Part shown: positions 22,715-34,181 of the stretch, in pieces
Position numbering within the stretch: the first letter of the stretch is position 1
Layout: each line of letters begins with the position of its first letter
NCBI GenBank assembly: GCA_033297075.1
Contig: MU858063.1
Span: 310,001 to 374,000 of the forward strand
DNA length: 64,000 bases
Direction: 5' to 3'
DNA from: Rhypophila decipiens
Taxonomy: Eukaryota > Ascomycota > Sordariomycetes > Sordariales > Naviculisporaceae
Notes under the pieces: generated by a model
The model's database searches: none
Seen by the model: the letters and a program-made list of their open reading frames with translations, nothing else
What the model was told of the DNA's origin: nothing
Program-made: the position numbers and the translations under genes

Positions 22715-23245
22715 TTTGGTGATTGGGAGCGAGGTCCCTTGGTTTTGTGGACGTCTGGAAGTTGTGGTGGGAGAAGTTCAGGCCCAAGATCGACAACTTG
22801 TCGATGCGCTAATCTGAGCTTGGGACCGTAAACTTTAGCAGGGGTGCGCTGTAACCACAGCGCTGGAAAGCTAAAGTGGCGTCACGGGACCACGCATGTG
22901 TGGGGCTGCTGATTGGACGCGTCTGCACCGAACGCAATCACGTCCCGTCTCATCCGATTTCTTACACTAACATTCTGAATGAAAGGCGCTTTTGCCACTT
23001 CACCGAGTTCTGGCCGGACAGGCAACCGTTTCTCATGGATCAGGAACCATCTCATACTGAGTAAAAATCTAGTCTGAATACCCTCATTTTTACTCAATAT
23101 TTATGAAAACGCGTCGACTTGTATGATGTCATAACCTCAGTACCGACAGACACTAGACGTACAAGCCGTGTAATGCGCAAGTCACCAGTCACCTACCCCA
23201 AGCGGTGATGGGCGTTATTAGGCGACCAAATCCAAAACACCAAAA
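22715..23245. promoter_or_regulatory. Divergent promoter between the RED-like gene and REV1, with two ACGCGT boxes
   Basis: This 531-bp gap separates two divergent start codons. It has two perfect ACGCGT words, at 22917-22922 and 23109-23114. ACGCGT is the MluI cell-cycle box bound by MBF-type Swi6/Mbp1 factors in fungi and often marks G1/S genes. A role here is inference from sequence. Confidence 0.4.
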
Positions 23246-26200
23246 ATGGGGGACCTCCTCGAGAAAAACTCGGCCGCAGTGCGGAAGCGCATCGAGAGCC
23301 ATGCCTTCTCAGACGAGGCAGGCGAGGAATACGAAGGCAGCGAATTCGGCGGCTTTGGCGATTACTTTCGGCGCAAAAAAATCAAACTGCAGAATCTCGA
23401 CGTCGAGCTCCGGGCATCAGGCGCAGCGGCAGACAAGCCCCAGATCTTCAAAGGCGTCGTCGCCCATGTCACGGGCTACACCCAGCCGCCTTTGCAGGTG
23501 CTGCACAAGGAGCTCGTCCAGCATGGCGCTGGGTTTCTGCAGTATCTTGACTCCAAGACCATGGCTACGCACATCATTGCCTCGTCGATGCCGCCCAAGA
23601 AGATGATTGATTTTACGAAATATCGGGTTGTTAAGCCTGCCTGGGTGACGGATTCTATCCAGGCTGGGAGGTTGCTTCCTTGGTCGGATTATCGAGTTAT
23701 TGAGGATGGACCGAGGCAAAAGACGATTCAGTTTGACGGGGCGAAAATGTTTAGCCAGTCGGCAAAGGAGTCTCCTAGGGGGTACAAGGAGCAGACTGAG
23801 AACAGCTTTTATACGAGCCAGTTCAAGAAGTCGAGCAGTCCCGCCATGCCGTCGTCTGCTTCGAGGGCGTCGGTTTATTCCAAGGGTCCGGTTGAGAGCA
23901 TCCAAGATGGCCACGACCCAGACTCTGGTGAAGATGAAGATTCTATCGAGGATGAGGATATAAATTTACCACCTCACACCACCCTAAAGGAGCCATCTGA
24001 ACCTCGGAACAAACCCATTGACACCCATGCTCCACCACCAAAACCAAATCAGCTCCAAAAGCCCGGTCCCCTAACATCAGAAGAACACAACGCCCTCCTC
24101 CTCTCGGACCCCAAAATCCGCAAATCCTCCACCGCAAACCCGAATTTCCTAAAACAATACTACTCCGAATCCCGCCTGCACCACCTCTCAGCCTGGAAAG
24201 CCCAGCTCAAGTCACGAATGCAAGCCCTCGCCTTGAGCGCCAGCCAAAAGTCCGGCCCTGCTCCTCCCAGACGAAAACCCGGCTCCCGGCGGTACATCCT
24301 CCACGTCGACTTTGACTCTTTCTTCTGCGCCGTTTCCCTCCTAAAATCCCCCGAGTATATCCATCACCCGGTGGTGGTAGCGCACAGCGCAGGAAGTGCT
24401 TCCGAAATTGCATCTTGCAACTATCCAGCCCGGGAATTTGGCGTGAAGAATGGAATGTGGATGAAGCGTGCTCTGGAGCTATGTCCCGAGTTGAAGGTCC
24501 TGCCGTATGACTTTCCCGCGTACGAAGAAGCTTCTCGGAAGTTCTACGATGCTATCCTGGATATCGGGGGGATTGTCCAGAGCGTTAGTATCGACGAGGC
24601 ACTGGTTGATGTTTCGGCGCTGGTGCTTGACAAGACTGGGAGTGAAGGGACGGGTGTCAGTGAGGGGAGTGTTTGGCATGAGCAGGAATTTGTTGATGAG
24701 CTGGCGAAGACCTTGAGGGAGAGGATAAAACAGAGCACGGGGTGCAATGTCTCTGTTGGGATCGGGGGGAGTGTATTGCTTGCCAAAGTTGCGCTGAGGA
24801 AGGCGAAACCGGCGGGGCAGTATCAGATTCGCCCGGAGGAGGTGCTCGACATTCTGGGGGAGTTGGAGGTGAATAAGTTACCCGGTGTGGCGTATGGTAT
24901 CAACGCCCGGCTGGAGGAGATTGGGATTAAATTTGTGAAAGATATACGAGAGACGTCCAAGGCCAAGCTTGTTTCGACGCTTGGCCCGAAGACGGGCGAG
25001 AAATTGTGGGATTATGCACGGGGAATTGATCGCACCGAGGTTGGCGAGCAGCCTATACGGAAATCCGTCTCGGCCGATGTGAACTGGGGGATCCGATTCA
25101 TCAGTCAGGAGGAGGCTGAAGAGTTTGTGAGGAACCTGGCGAAAGAGCTGGAGAAGAGGTTGCTCAACGAGGGTGTCAGGGGGAAGCATTTGAGCATGAA
25201 GATTATGCGGCGGGCGGGCGATGCACCCCTGGATCCTCCCAAGCACCTGGGACATGGCAAGTGCGATAGCTTCAACAAGAGCGCTACGTTTGGGGTGGCT
25301 ACGAATAACGGGGAGTTGATTGGAAAGGAGGCTGTGGCTATTTTACGGTGGTACAAGTTCAGTCCGGGCGATATCAGAGGGCTGGGGCTGCAAATGACCA
25401 AGCTTGAGGCTCTGAAACCGACGAATCCGCTGGCGCCGGATGGGAGCCAGATGAAGTTGAGCTTTGGGAACGTGCCTGTCAAAAGGCCGCCGCCCGAGAG
25501 TGTCGAGGAGAATAGCGGCTCGAAGCGGTTCAAGCCTGCTTCGTCGGAGAATGACTCAGATCCCATCACCGACGACCCTCTGACGCCCAGGAAGCCAAAG
25601 GTCCATCCGGCGATTGCTCTGTCTCGGGCGAGAGCCGCCGACGAGAAGGCACAGACACCGCTCAACATTTCCGGCACGCAGTTTATCATGCCTACCTGTC
25701 CCGATCTGGACGTGTTGGCAGAGCTGCCGAATGATATCCGGACCAAGCTGCTCAACCAGGCCAAGGCCAAGAAATCCCGTGAACCATCACCAGCAATCAC
25801 TAGCAACACCACCTCTCGGTCTCACAGCCCGGCTTTGGGAACAGTTGATAGCAGCATCATACCCGCAGATATCGACCCAGAGGTCTTCAACGCCCTACCA
25901 GACGACGTCAAAGCCGAGGTCCTAGCTCAGTACAAACAACAACAGCCACCGCCGCAGCAGCAGCAGCAGCAAAACAAAAACCACCAAGTCCGCCCAGGAC
26001 GGCAGACAATCCTCCCACAATCTCCGCGAAAGACCAAAATCCTCGGCCGACCTCCCAAAGAAAAGCCGTCACCGAGTAAACAAAACAAAGGCTTTAAAGC
26101 CCTCTTTGGCAAAGCAGTTGCACAGCAGCAACCTCGAATCCAATCCAACCTGAACACCACAACTACTACCGAAACCGAGAAATTTGAAGAAGTCCCAGAA

Positions 26201-26336
26201 GGAATCGACCCAGTCTTCCTAGCCGAACTTCCAGAAGATGTACGAAAAGAAGTCCTCGACGACGCCCGTCGCGCGCAGAAAGCTCAGAAAGCCAAGGTTC
26301 TTTTTCCGGCCATCAAGAAAACTACTGCCCCTGCCC

Positions 26337-26379
<43 letters not shown>

Positions 26380-26764
26380 GCACCATCAAAAATTAATATT
26401 CCCCGCCCCGCCAGATAAAATGTCTTTTACAAAATCAGGCGTGGCTAGTCTGCCAGAAGTAAGGGACATGATCACAGCCTGGTTTAACGAAACCAAGAAG
26501 AAAGGCCCCCATGGCGGGGATGTTGATATGCTGGTTAGGTACCTTGCGCGGGTGGTCACCGAGGAGCGGGATTTGGAAAAGGTTGAAGCTTTGGTCAAGT
26601 GGCTTGATTGGTGTGTTGGGGATTTGGAGGATGATGATGGGTCGGGGGGGAAGACGGGTTGGAAAGATGCGATGGGGACTGTGAAGAGGGGTGTTGATGC
26701 TGCTATGGGTAGGAGAGGGTTGGGCGGCATGTTTAACCTTGCTTCTTCTCAGAGGGGCACGTGA
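23246..26764 (+). CDS. REV1: DNA repair protein Rev1 (translesion deoxycytidyl transferase)
   Basis: Y-family polymerase that inserts dCMP opposite abasic sites and scaffolds translesion polymerases. Single exon, 1172 residues, within the fungal Rev1 range. A BRCT domain (~60-150) has the expected VVKPAWVTDSI ending. The polymerase core runs from ~345 to ~710, with metal ligands Asp355 (HVDFDSFFCAV) and Asp450-Glu451 (SVSIDEALVDV), then the little finger with LSMKIMRRA. Two ubiquitin-binding motifs follow: IDPEVFNALPDDVKAEVL and IDPVFLAELPEDVRKEVL. A 15-Gln run encoded mostly by CAA lies at 26336-26380. The C-terminal helical domain (~1060-1165) should bind Rev7 and other polymerases. The start at 23246 places the BRCT domain at the usual distance from the N-terminus. 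Confidence 0.96.
26336..26380 (+). repeat. CAA/CAG microsatellite inside REV1
   Basis: Fifteen consecutive Gln codons (fourteen CAA, one CAG) lie between the second ubiquitin-binding motif and the C-terminal domain. A shorter CAG-rich run occurs at about 25955-25970. Such tracts vary in length between strains and sit here in a disordered linker. Confidence 0.9.
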
Positions 26765-27092
26765 ACATGAACATGATGGGAAAGCTAAGGAAGGTCATGG
26801 AGGATTACTGAGACTTGCGTATCTCAAGATATTTGTGTGGATACGATACCCGGTTTGGCTATATTATGTTACAGGCTTCAGGTCAGACTGCAGGAAAAAT
26901 GTAAACCAGCAAGATGATGAGAAATACATGAAATTCAAGAGCATCATCTTGTTCAGTTAAACGCCACGGTCTAATAGGTATTTGTCCGGGACAGTTATAT
27001 ACAAGAAATGCAAAATATTATAAAATTAAGCGGCATAACCTCTACATACAACACTAGGTATTTCAATCACGCCATACGGGTATCTCAAGACC

Positions 27093-27768
27093 TTATATCA
27101 ACCCCAGAGCGACAACCCCCGCCGCCAGGCCAGCAACCCAGAGGGCGGCACCAGCCGTTAGTGATGGTGCTGCTGCTCCAGCGATGTAGACCTACACGCA
27201 GACGGTTAGTATCATCATCATCCTTTCAACGTAGAGGCTTTGTTTGACTGGACGTGGGAAACAAAAAAAAACTACTCACAGTCAACTTCAACGCTCCTCC
27301 GCAAACCTGCGACTTGTCCCCGTCACAGGGCATATCACACTCCTCGTCGTCGAGCTTGGCCGAGATGCCCGAGAGTTGTTGGGCGCACCAGCATTCCCTT
27401 TTTTGGGGGGGTGTGTCCCGTCAGCAATGCTTTCTCGGTATATAAAAGTGAGACTGAAACTAAGGTACTAACTTGGAAAACTCCAACCCAGCGTATCGAA
27501 ACTGCCCGTCGTTACAGAACGTCTGGCACCGTTGGACCGTCATCTCGCCTGGTTTGACTTCATTCTTGCCATTGTACAACGCTCGCGCGCCAGAAGTGTC
27601 TTGTAGCGCCGTGGTCTCGTTGTAGCAGCCGTGGTACTTGTAGCCGTCTTTGGTGTCGGTGTAGATGCTTGCTGGTGCTTGTTGTGCTTGTTGTTGGGCG
27701 AGGATGCCGCTTGCTGCGCAGAGGAGGGTGAAGAGGAGGGTTAGGAGGTGTATCCGGAAGGAGACCAT
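27093..27768 (-). CDS. Small secreted WSC-domain protein, probably GPI-anchored
   Basis: Three exons (27768-27473, 27397-27280, 27191-27093) encode 170 residues. Donors are GTTAGT and GTGAGT, the second intron has an ACTAAC branch site, and the frame is kept throughout. Residues 1-25 form a signal peptide ending near GILAQ. A single Cys-rich WSC domain follows (about 43-138): YKYHGCYNET, VQRCQTFC, ECWCAQQL, CDMPCDGDKSQVCGG. Exon 3 ends in a hydrophobic tail after small residues (AGAAAPS...), which fits a GPI-anchor signal; it could instead be a single membrane span. The protein probably sits at the cell surface and binds glycans, as other WSC proteins do. It is smaller than Wsc stress sensors, which have a Ser/Thr-rich rod and a cytoplasmic tail, so it is not a typical sensor. 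Confidence 0.8.
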
Positions 27769-28987
27769 TTTGAAAATGTTATTTCCACACGGGCAAATGA
27801 TTATTTTGATGGTGAAGAAAGATATGGAGGCTGAGGGTGGGATTCGGCCAAGCTTGAAGATGGTCGCTGCGGATGTGACAACAGCGGTTCAGGCCGTTCG
27901 TTCAGCGGTCGTTAAAACAAAGTTCCAATACGGTCTCGTGAAAGGTGGTTGATCAACGGCGCGTCACGAAATGATGAGATTGTACATGTAAATGAGTGAC
28001 AGTGATATAAATGAGGGGATCACGACGAGCCGGAGAGGCGTGCTTATCTATTTTCTCATCGCGATTCTAGCGCGGCGAGTGAAATGAGGTTTCTCACCAA
28101 AGCGGAAGGGATGTCAGCTTCATTTGGTAAGCAAGGGGGGTTACAGTAATTTCACGCTACAGGGGTGACAGGTAGGGCTGATGGTGGTCCAGTCCCAGCT
28201 CTCAGGCCTGGATCCGGGCCGGGGCCCCTGCAATTGGGCAAGCCGGCCCGGGAATAGAGACAACATGGGACGGAGAGTCGGCGTGGCTGAGACTTGTTCA
28301 CTAAAATGTCCTAAAAGATGACGACGGCGGGGACTTGAAGCGATTGTTAGTGGCTGAAGCTCACTAACGGTCACTAGACAGCGACTGTGGTGGGTTTGAC
28401 AAGAGCCCAAGGAACAGGCAGCGATATAAAAAGAAGTTGAATCCACTTGTTTGCCGTCGGATATTCGTCTTCTTTTTTGTCTCTACGGGCAATATCGAGA
28501 TAAGGTGAGACATGTCGATATGCAGCTGTCCGATGCTTGGTGCCTGCATTGAGGCGTATATTTGACGGATTGGTCGTACAAGGAAAATGAGTGATGTGAG
28601 GCAAAGCTCTCCACCAGGGAGAATGAGGCTCATTCTCAGCAAGACCTTGTTGTGCCCTGAAAAAACATATCGCCAATGATTGAATGAGATGAAATGAGTA
28701 TTCGGATCCAGATGAGGCAACCGAGCTCGGATGACTTTAGCCTTTGCAACCGAGTTCAGTCCGATTAACCTTTCGTCCAGTCTCTGAAACATGCGTCAGG
28801 GTCAGGGTTAGGGTTGGTGATGGCAACCTAAATTTGGGACCCCGAAAATCCTCACTCACTTCCGAAAGTCAGTGCCAAGACAACTCATTCACCCCACCAA
28901 AAGTTATCAGGAGGGGCAGTTGACATGTACACACCCCCCTTTTTCACGGACACAACATTTTGCTTTCATTTATAACGACGTTGCAAA
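27769..28987. other. Intergenic region between the WSC gene and the WD40 gene
   Basis: No supported gene. Open frames of up to about 140 codons on the minus strand lack recognisable protein character. A telomere-like run with GGGTTAGGGTT lies at 28797-28817, about 180 bp before the WD40 start. These divergent genes presumably share this promoter region. Confidence 0.4.
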
Positions 28988-31900
28988 ATGGCTCCAAAGG
29001 TGAAATCTGACTCGCTCCAGTATTGAACGGCCCCAGGTTAACACAGCTTCCACATAGAAGAATAAACTTGGCTCCCGCTTGCAAAACAGCTACTTGCTCA
29101 GTCCCATCACAGCGCTCGATATCTACCATGCCCAACCAGGCCGTTCATTAGTCCTTGCCGGGGAGGACACCTACCTCAAAGTCTACCATGCAGCCACATC
29201 CAAACAGCTAGGCCGGGTCAAAATCTTTCACTCCCAGCCCATCCACGGCATTCACGTCTCTCAGACTAATAATACCGAGACTCGAATTCTCATATGGGGC
29301 GGCCAGTCAGTATCTATCCTGCCTCAGGCCTCGTTACAGACCCTCATCCAAGGAGGACATGTCCAACAGCCCAGAGAGTTCAAAGCGCCAGACTGGATCT
29401 ACGACGGCATACTGTCCCCTTACGATCCCAACAGTGGCGTCCTAGTAACGGCACACAACGAGATTGTCCCCCTGAGGTCGACTCCAGACGGACAAGTACT
29501 CACCTTTGGCCCGCTTACTTCGCCCTCACGCCCGATTCTCTACTCGGCCAATCTCAGCTGGCCGTCTGCGGAATCGGTTCTAGTGGCCGGAGGCACCGTT
29601 TTCGGCGAGATTATTGTCTGGAAGTACTACACGAGCCCTACACCAGAAAGGCCCTCGCAATGGGAGCTTCTATACGTCTTTACGGGACACGAAGGGTCCA
29701 TCTTTGGCGTGTCTATATCGCCCGAGATTGAGCTCGCCCCGGGGACCAAAATAAGAGTCTTGGCCAGCTGTAGCGATGACCGGACGATTCGTATCTGGGA
29801 TATCACCGACTCGGATTGTTCGACGTCAGCTTCAGCATCTAGTACCAACGAGAACGGGCCTTCAAAAGACCCAGCCAAAGCACTAGCTGACGCCAGAGAA
29901 ACTGGATTTGGAGGAAACTCCAACTCGGAAGCCAATGAAGAACACCAAAATGACTCGGCCAGATGTCTTGCCGTGGCTATGGGCCACGTCTCGCGTATAT
30001 GGCATGTCAAGTTCACGGGGAGGACGAACCATGACTCGCCGAGGGAAATGCCGATCGATGTGTGGTCCTTTGGGGAGGATTGTACGAGGCAGAGGTGGGA
30101 GCTCAGGCTAGATATCAGGCGGTGGGAGGATACCAAGGCGCAGAATTACATTACCACAAAAGAGTCTGCACCTATTGGGATCTTGAAGCACTGCAGTACC
30201 AGCCCGTGTCATGTTGGAAAGAATATCTGGTCAGCTGCTGTGTCAATGGCGAGCGAGGAGGAACAGCCGCTGGTCGTCTCGGGCGGTGCAGATGGCAAGA
30301 TTGCCATCTCTGGCGGTCAGTCCAAAAATGAAAACGGAACTTTTGGGTCAAACTACGATGATATGGAGCTGGTATTATCTGTCAGCGACGTGATGCAATC
30401 TGTTGGAGCAGCAGCCGAGCTGGGTGACTTGGCTCCTGAGAAACAAGCCAAAAAGAGCGCAAAGGAAGGATTCCAGCGGTATGCATTTCTGTCGGAGCAG
30501 TCCTTCCTGGCAACCACGACCTCGGGACGACTTCTCACAGGGACTACTGCCAAGGATAACATCACCTGGGAAAATGTCGACATGTCCGAAACCGTGATGC
30601 AAGACCTCAAAAGTTGGAATATCATCAAGAGCCCGGCGAAAGGACTTGCCGTTCTAGGCAGTGGAAGCGGGAAGATCTACCTTTATCAGCAAAGCCGGCC
30701 AAACACCATTCAGGAACTAACACAACTACCAAACAAAGTATCCGACATCATCTGTCTCGAGGATCCCTCGATGCGAAAGCAACCAAATACATGGACCATA
30801 ATCGCCACAGTCCTTGCCCTGGATCATGCTTTTATGTCGACGTTTGAAACCAATCCAACGACTGGAGAGACAAGACAAGTCTCCTCTCGCCGGATAGACC
30901 TCACACCAAACTTTGTCATCACCGCCGCGGCATTTTGCAACGGCAAGCTCATCCTAGGCTCTCGAATCGGTGTCCTAGCTGTTCAAAGACCCAAAGGAAG
31001 TGACGGGTTTGAAACAGAACAATCCCGTAAAGATTGCAAGACCAAAGACGCAGTCACTTGCATCATCCCTCTCCCGGGGAGTACCGAAACCGATTCCTTC
31101 CTGGCAGGCTGCAGAGATGGGCGATACCGCATCTACACCCTCGATAAGGACCTCCTCCATCTCCAGCACGAAATCTCACCGCCCCTGGGCATGATTGAAG
31201 GCGCTTGGTTCACGTCCTCCCCCATCAGTACCACGAAAAATCCAGAACTAACCCTCTACGGATTCCGGGGCAACAATTTCATAGTATGGAGCGAGACCTC
31301 GCGCCAGGAACTCGCCTCTGTCGAGTGCGGCGGTGCTCATCGACCATTTGATACCATCTCGCCAGCGCACAACCCAGGACAGCTCAAGCTGGTGTTTACC
31401 AAGGCTGCTCAGATGCATTTCTACTCACAGGGGAGGCAATTCCTGCGAGCGCTGAAAGATGGTGGCCATGGTAGAGAGTTGAGGGCTGTTGCTGCTTCCG
31501 CGTCGGGTTCCAAATACAGGTATGTAGCAACAGCAGCAGAGGACACCACCATCCGAATCTGGCAAATCGACGACACCACCACCCAAGCTTCGAATAATAC
31601 CTACGGTATGTTCAAGCCCCTAGCCGTGCTAGAAAGGCACAGCGCAGGAATCCAGCAGCTGAAATGGCACGGCGATTCCTACCTCCTGTCCAGCGGCGGA
31701 CAAGAAGAATTCTTCATCTGGCGCGTCACACGCCTGGAATCAGAGTACGAAAGTCTGGCCGTGGTCTGTGAAGCCGTCTTTGATGACAAGAGCGAGGATG
31801 GAGATTTACGGATCATGGATTTCGATGTCTCTCCTTTGACTGGCAACATTCCTAGGGATGGGAAAGGGGAAGAAGAAGAAAAGATGATTATTTCGCTGGC

Positions 31901-32687
31901 CTTGTCAAACTCGAGCATCAAGACGTATATCTATTCCCCAAGTGAACGAGGGTTCAGGTTGTTATTTACGGGGCGGTATACAGGTGCTTGTCTGACGCAG
32001 ATACGCCATCTCGATATCGATGTTGACAGCATAGGAGACATTCATGTCCTGACGGGCTCGACGGACGGGTTTGTTGGTTTCTGGTCTGCCTCCTTTGAGC
32101 TCCGTGAGGGATACCTGTATCCAGCCCAATTCGAGTATGAACTCGACTCGGTCGTCAAGCTGCACCAGAGCACGCTTAAATCACTTGACATCGCCCCTGC
32201 GCCAGATGCACATGATCGTGGATGGCTCGTTGCCACGGGAGGAGACGATAATGCGCTGGGGTTTATGCGGATCTTTTTGGAAGAGGCGTTAAACTATGAA
32301 TGGGAAGTGAAGAGATCAATCACTGTGGTGAATCGGGCAAGAGTAGCGGGCGCACACGCGGCTGCTATCACTGGCTTGGCTTTTGTCCAGACCAGCCACT
32401 CCGAGCAGCAGCCCAAAAAAGAAGAAGCGGCAGAAACAAGACAATTCTTACTGGCAACGGCATCCAACGACCAGCGGGTGAAATTGTGGAAGGTTGAGTT
32501 GAGAGGGGCGCAATTTAAGACGCCGCCCAAGGTGTCGTTGCTGGATAATCAGTACAGCTCGGTGGCGGACACGGGGGATGTCGAGGTGATTCCCCCGTCA
32601 GCGGCAGCAGCAGCAGAAAACGGTGTCGGAGGCGGCGCCAGGCTCATGGTTGGTGGTGTTGGGATGGAGGTTTGGGATTTGGTTTGA
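28988..32687 (+). CDS. RTT10: WD40 protein of the WDR6/Rtt10 (Trm734) family
   Basis: Rtt10/Trm734 and human WDR6 partner with the methyltransferase Trm7/FTSJ1 for 2'-O-methylation of tRNA wobble residue 34. The main exon, 29058-32687, encodes about 1209 residues. The N-terminus has the family signature LLSPITALDIYH followed by LVLAGEDTYLKVYH and SQPIHGIHV. WD repeats run along the whole chain, for example FTGHEGSIFGVS with DRTIRIWDI, AMGHVSRIWHVKF, ATAAEDTTIRIWQ and ATASNDQRVKLWKVE. The exon has no good ATG at its start. A four-codon first exon at 28988-28999 (ATG GCT CCA AAG) spliced over 29000-29057 would supply one in frame, but its donor (GTGAAA) is weak. The family is fairly sure and the 5' end is uncertain. 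Confidence 0.8.
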
Positions 32688-32799
32688 TAGACTCGCGTAT
32701 AAAGGGCTAGACAAAACATAAAAAGGATAATAAAAACGGAAGTAGCTAGGGTTACAAATAAAGGATTATTATTGCTGATATTGGGTAATAAAAACTCAG

Positions 32800-32995
32800 G
32801 ACCCCCAAAGGAGCCCTGAGAAAAGCCTCTTTCGGCTTTTTTTTACTTGATCGTGCCCGGAATCGAACCGACACCCTCCCGCCCATCATGGGCGGAAGGA
32901 TGCTGCAGGCCGGAGGGGTGCAGTGGAATTACTTGAGCCGCCGTAGCTGGCCGTTGAGCTATGCCCAACTCATCGCTGCTGTCGCCATCCCCTCC
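32800..32995 (-). tRNA. tRNA-like element, possibly intron-containing tRNA-Leu(CAA) or a decayed tRNA
   Basis: The minus strand has an A-box-like TAGCTCAACGG (about 32961-32951) and a good B-box, GGTTCGATTCC (about 32870-32860). Between them is GGCGG-CTCAAG, which pairs with a CCGCC about 40 nt later. This is the layout of an anticodon arm with loop CT-CAA-G and an intron after position 37, so Leu(CAA) is possible. A TTTT terminator follows near 32824-32821. Against it: I could not pair the acceptor ends, the T stem has one mismatch, and the D arm is two bases off. It may be a pseudogene or my fold may be wrong. The core is about 32856-32967. Confidence 0.33.
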
Positions 32996-32999
32996 AGTT

Positions 33000-33587
33000 G
33001 AAAATAATGGTCGGTGATTGTGCTTATATATCTGGCTTGCTCTGGCATTCTTCATGTACAACGTACGAGGTCGACAGTATGAGCACAGACTTCACATTAA
33101 TCCGAATTCCTGGAGCAGGCGAACACACTCACAATGTGAGCAGGGGTCTTCAACAATCACAGTACACACAGATTTCGCTTCGAGCATGAAAAAAAATATT
33201 GTCTTTTGTTTTCCTTTCCCATTTGTGCCTCCCAAAACGCCATACCAAGGATGGAATTTCCTTGCTCGTTTCCATGACATTGACCCCTTTGAGATAGGTT
33301 ACTGAGCTGAGAAATGAACAGATACTCGAGAAAAACGCCCGGGAATGCAGTGCGCCCTTTTTTTTTTCCCGGCCCTATGCTTTTTCAGTGTCCCGGACAG
33401 CATCAATGTCAGATTCTGATGCTGGGGGCAATGCTGTGCGATTCCGCCATGGGAATGATCGAACGTGAAGAACAAGAAAATTTCGTTTCTTCATAACTCA
33501 GCCCAGACGCCGTCTTCGTCCCTCCAATGGCATCCATGCCTGAACCCAACATGGTAACAACCTCGTTCAGACTAATCAATAACCCAT
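33000..33587. other. 3' flank of RRS1, nothing recognised
   Basis: No supported gene between the tRNA-like element and RRS1. Homopolymer runs are present (A7 near 33187 and T12 near 33360). The stretch probably includes the RRS1 3' UTR. Confidence 0.35.
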
Positions 33588-34181
33588 TCACTTCTCATTC
33601 CTCTTCAAATTCTTCCGCATACTCCTCTCATTCCTCTTAATCTTCTCGCGAATCTCCCTCCTCTTATCGCCCCTGACCGTGGTCCCCTCCTTGCGATTCT
33701 CCTCCTTGGCAGCCTTCAGCTCAATGATAGGAGCATCCTGACCAGCCTTGTTAGCCCCCTTGTAGCCCCATTTCCGCTCAAACTCGCCCGTCTCGTCGTT
33801 GTACTGCAGATTCTTCCTCTGCTCCCTCGTCTTGGGCGCAATTCCACGACGCTTGGCAAACGCAGACCATTTTGTCTCGGGTTTCGGTTGCGGAATGGGT
33901 TTCTCGCGGGGGAGAGGGGTGTGTGGTTGGGGCAGGGAAAGCAAGACTCCGTCGGCGGTTGCGGATATGGGGCAGACTGTGAGGAGCTGGTTCACGAGGG
34001 ATTGGGCGCCGTCGCGGGCTATGTTGGCGAGGTCTTGCTCTCTTTGTCGGGGCTCGTCGCTGCTGCTGGTGGAGAGGTTGAGGGGGTTGGGATCGTTGGC
34101 TAGGAGGAGGCCTAGGTCGAAGGTGTAGGGGGTGGGCTTTTCGACCGTCACGGGGAGTTTGGCGGGCTTGGTGGTGGCCAT
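33588..34181 (-). CDS. RRS1: Ribosome biogenesis regulatory protein Rrs1
   Basis: Nucleolar factor that works with Rpf2 to load the 5S RNP into pre-60S particles. Single exon, 197 residues, close to yeast Rrs1. Diagnostic features: an early PYTFDLGLLLANDPNPL block, WSAFAKRRGIAPKTREQR, the KWGYKGAN segment, and a very basic C-terminal tail (KRREIREKIKRNERSMRKN) of nucleolar-targeting type. It diverges from the mitoribosomal mS29 gene with 497 bp between starts, so cytosolic and mitochondrial ribosome genes share a promoter region here. Confidence 0.93.
   Translation of the reverse strand: MATTKPAKLPVTVEKPTPYTFDLGLLLANDPNPLNLSTSSSDEPRQREQDLANIARDGAQSLVNQLLTVCPISATADGVLLSLPQPHTPLPREKPIPQPKPETKWSAFAKRRGIAPKTREQRKNLQYNDETGEFERKWGYKGANKAGQDAPIIELKAAKEENRKEGTTVRGDKRREIREKIKRNERSMRKNLKRNEK

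Noticed and set aside
21729..22817. 362-codon plus-strand open frame
   Set aside because: Antisense to the RED-like gene; Ser/Phe-rich composition comes from complementing Glu/Lys codons.
28364..28797. 142-codon minus-strand open frame before the WD40 gene
   Set aside because: No domain, random-looking composition, and overlapping open frames in other phases.
32770..32850. Hairpin followed by a T-run, resembling a bacterial rho-independent terminator
   Set aside because: This is eukaryotic nuclear DNA, so such a structure has no expected terminator role for the Pol II gene upstream. The T-runs may matter only for the tRNA-like element.
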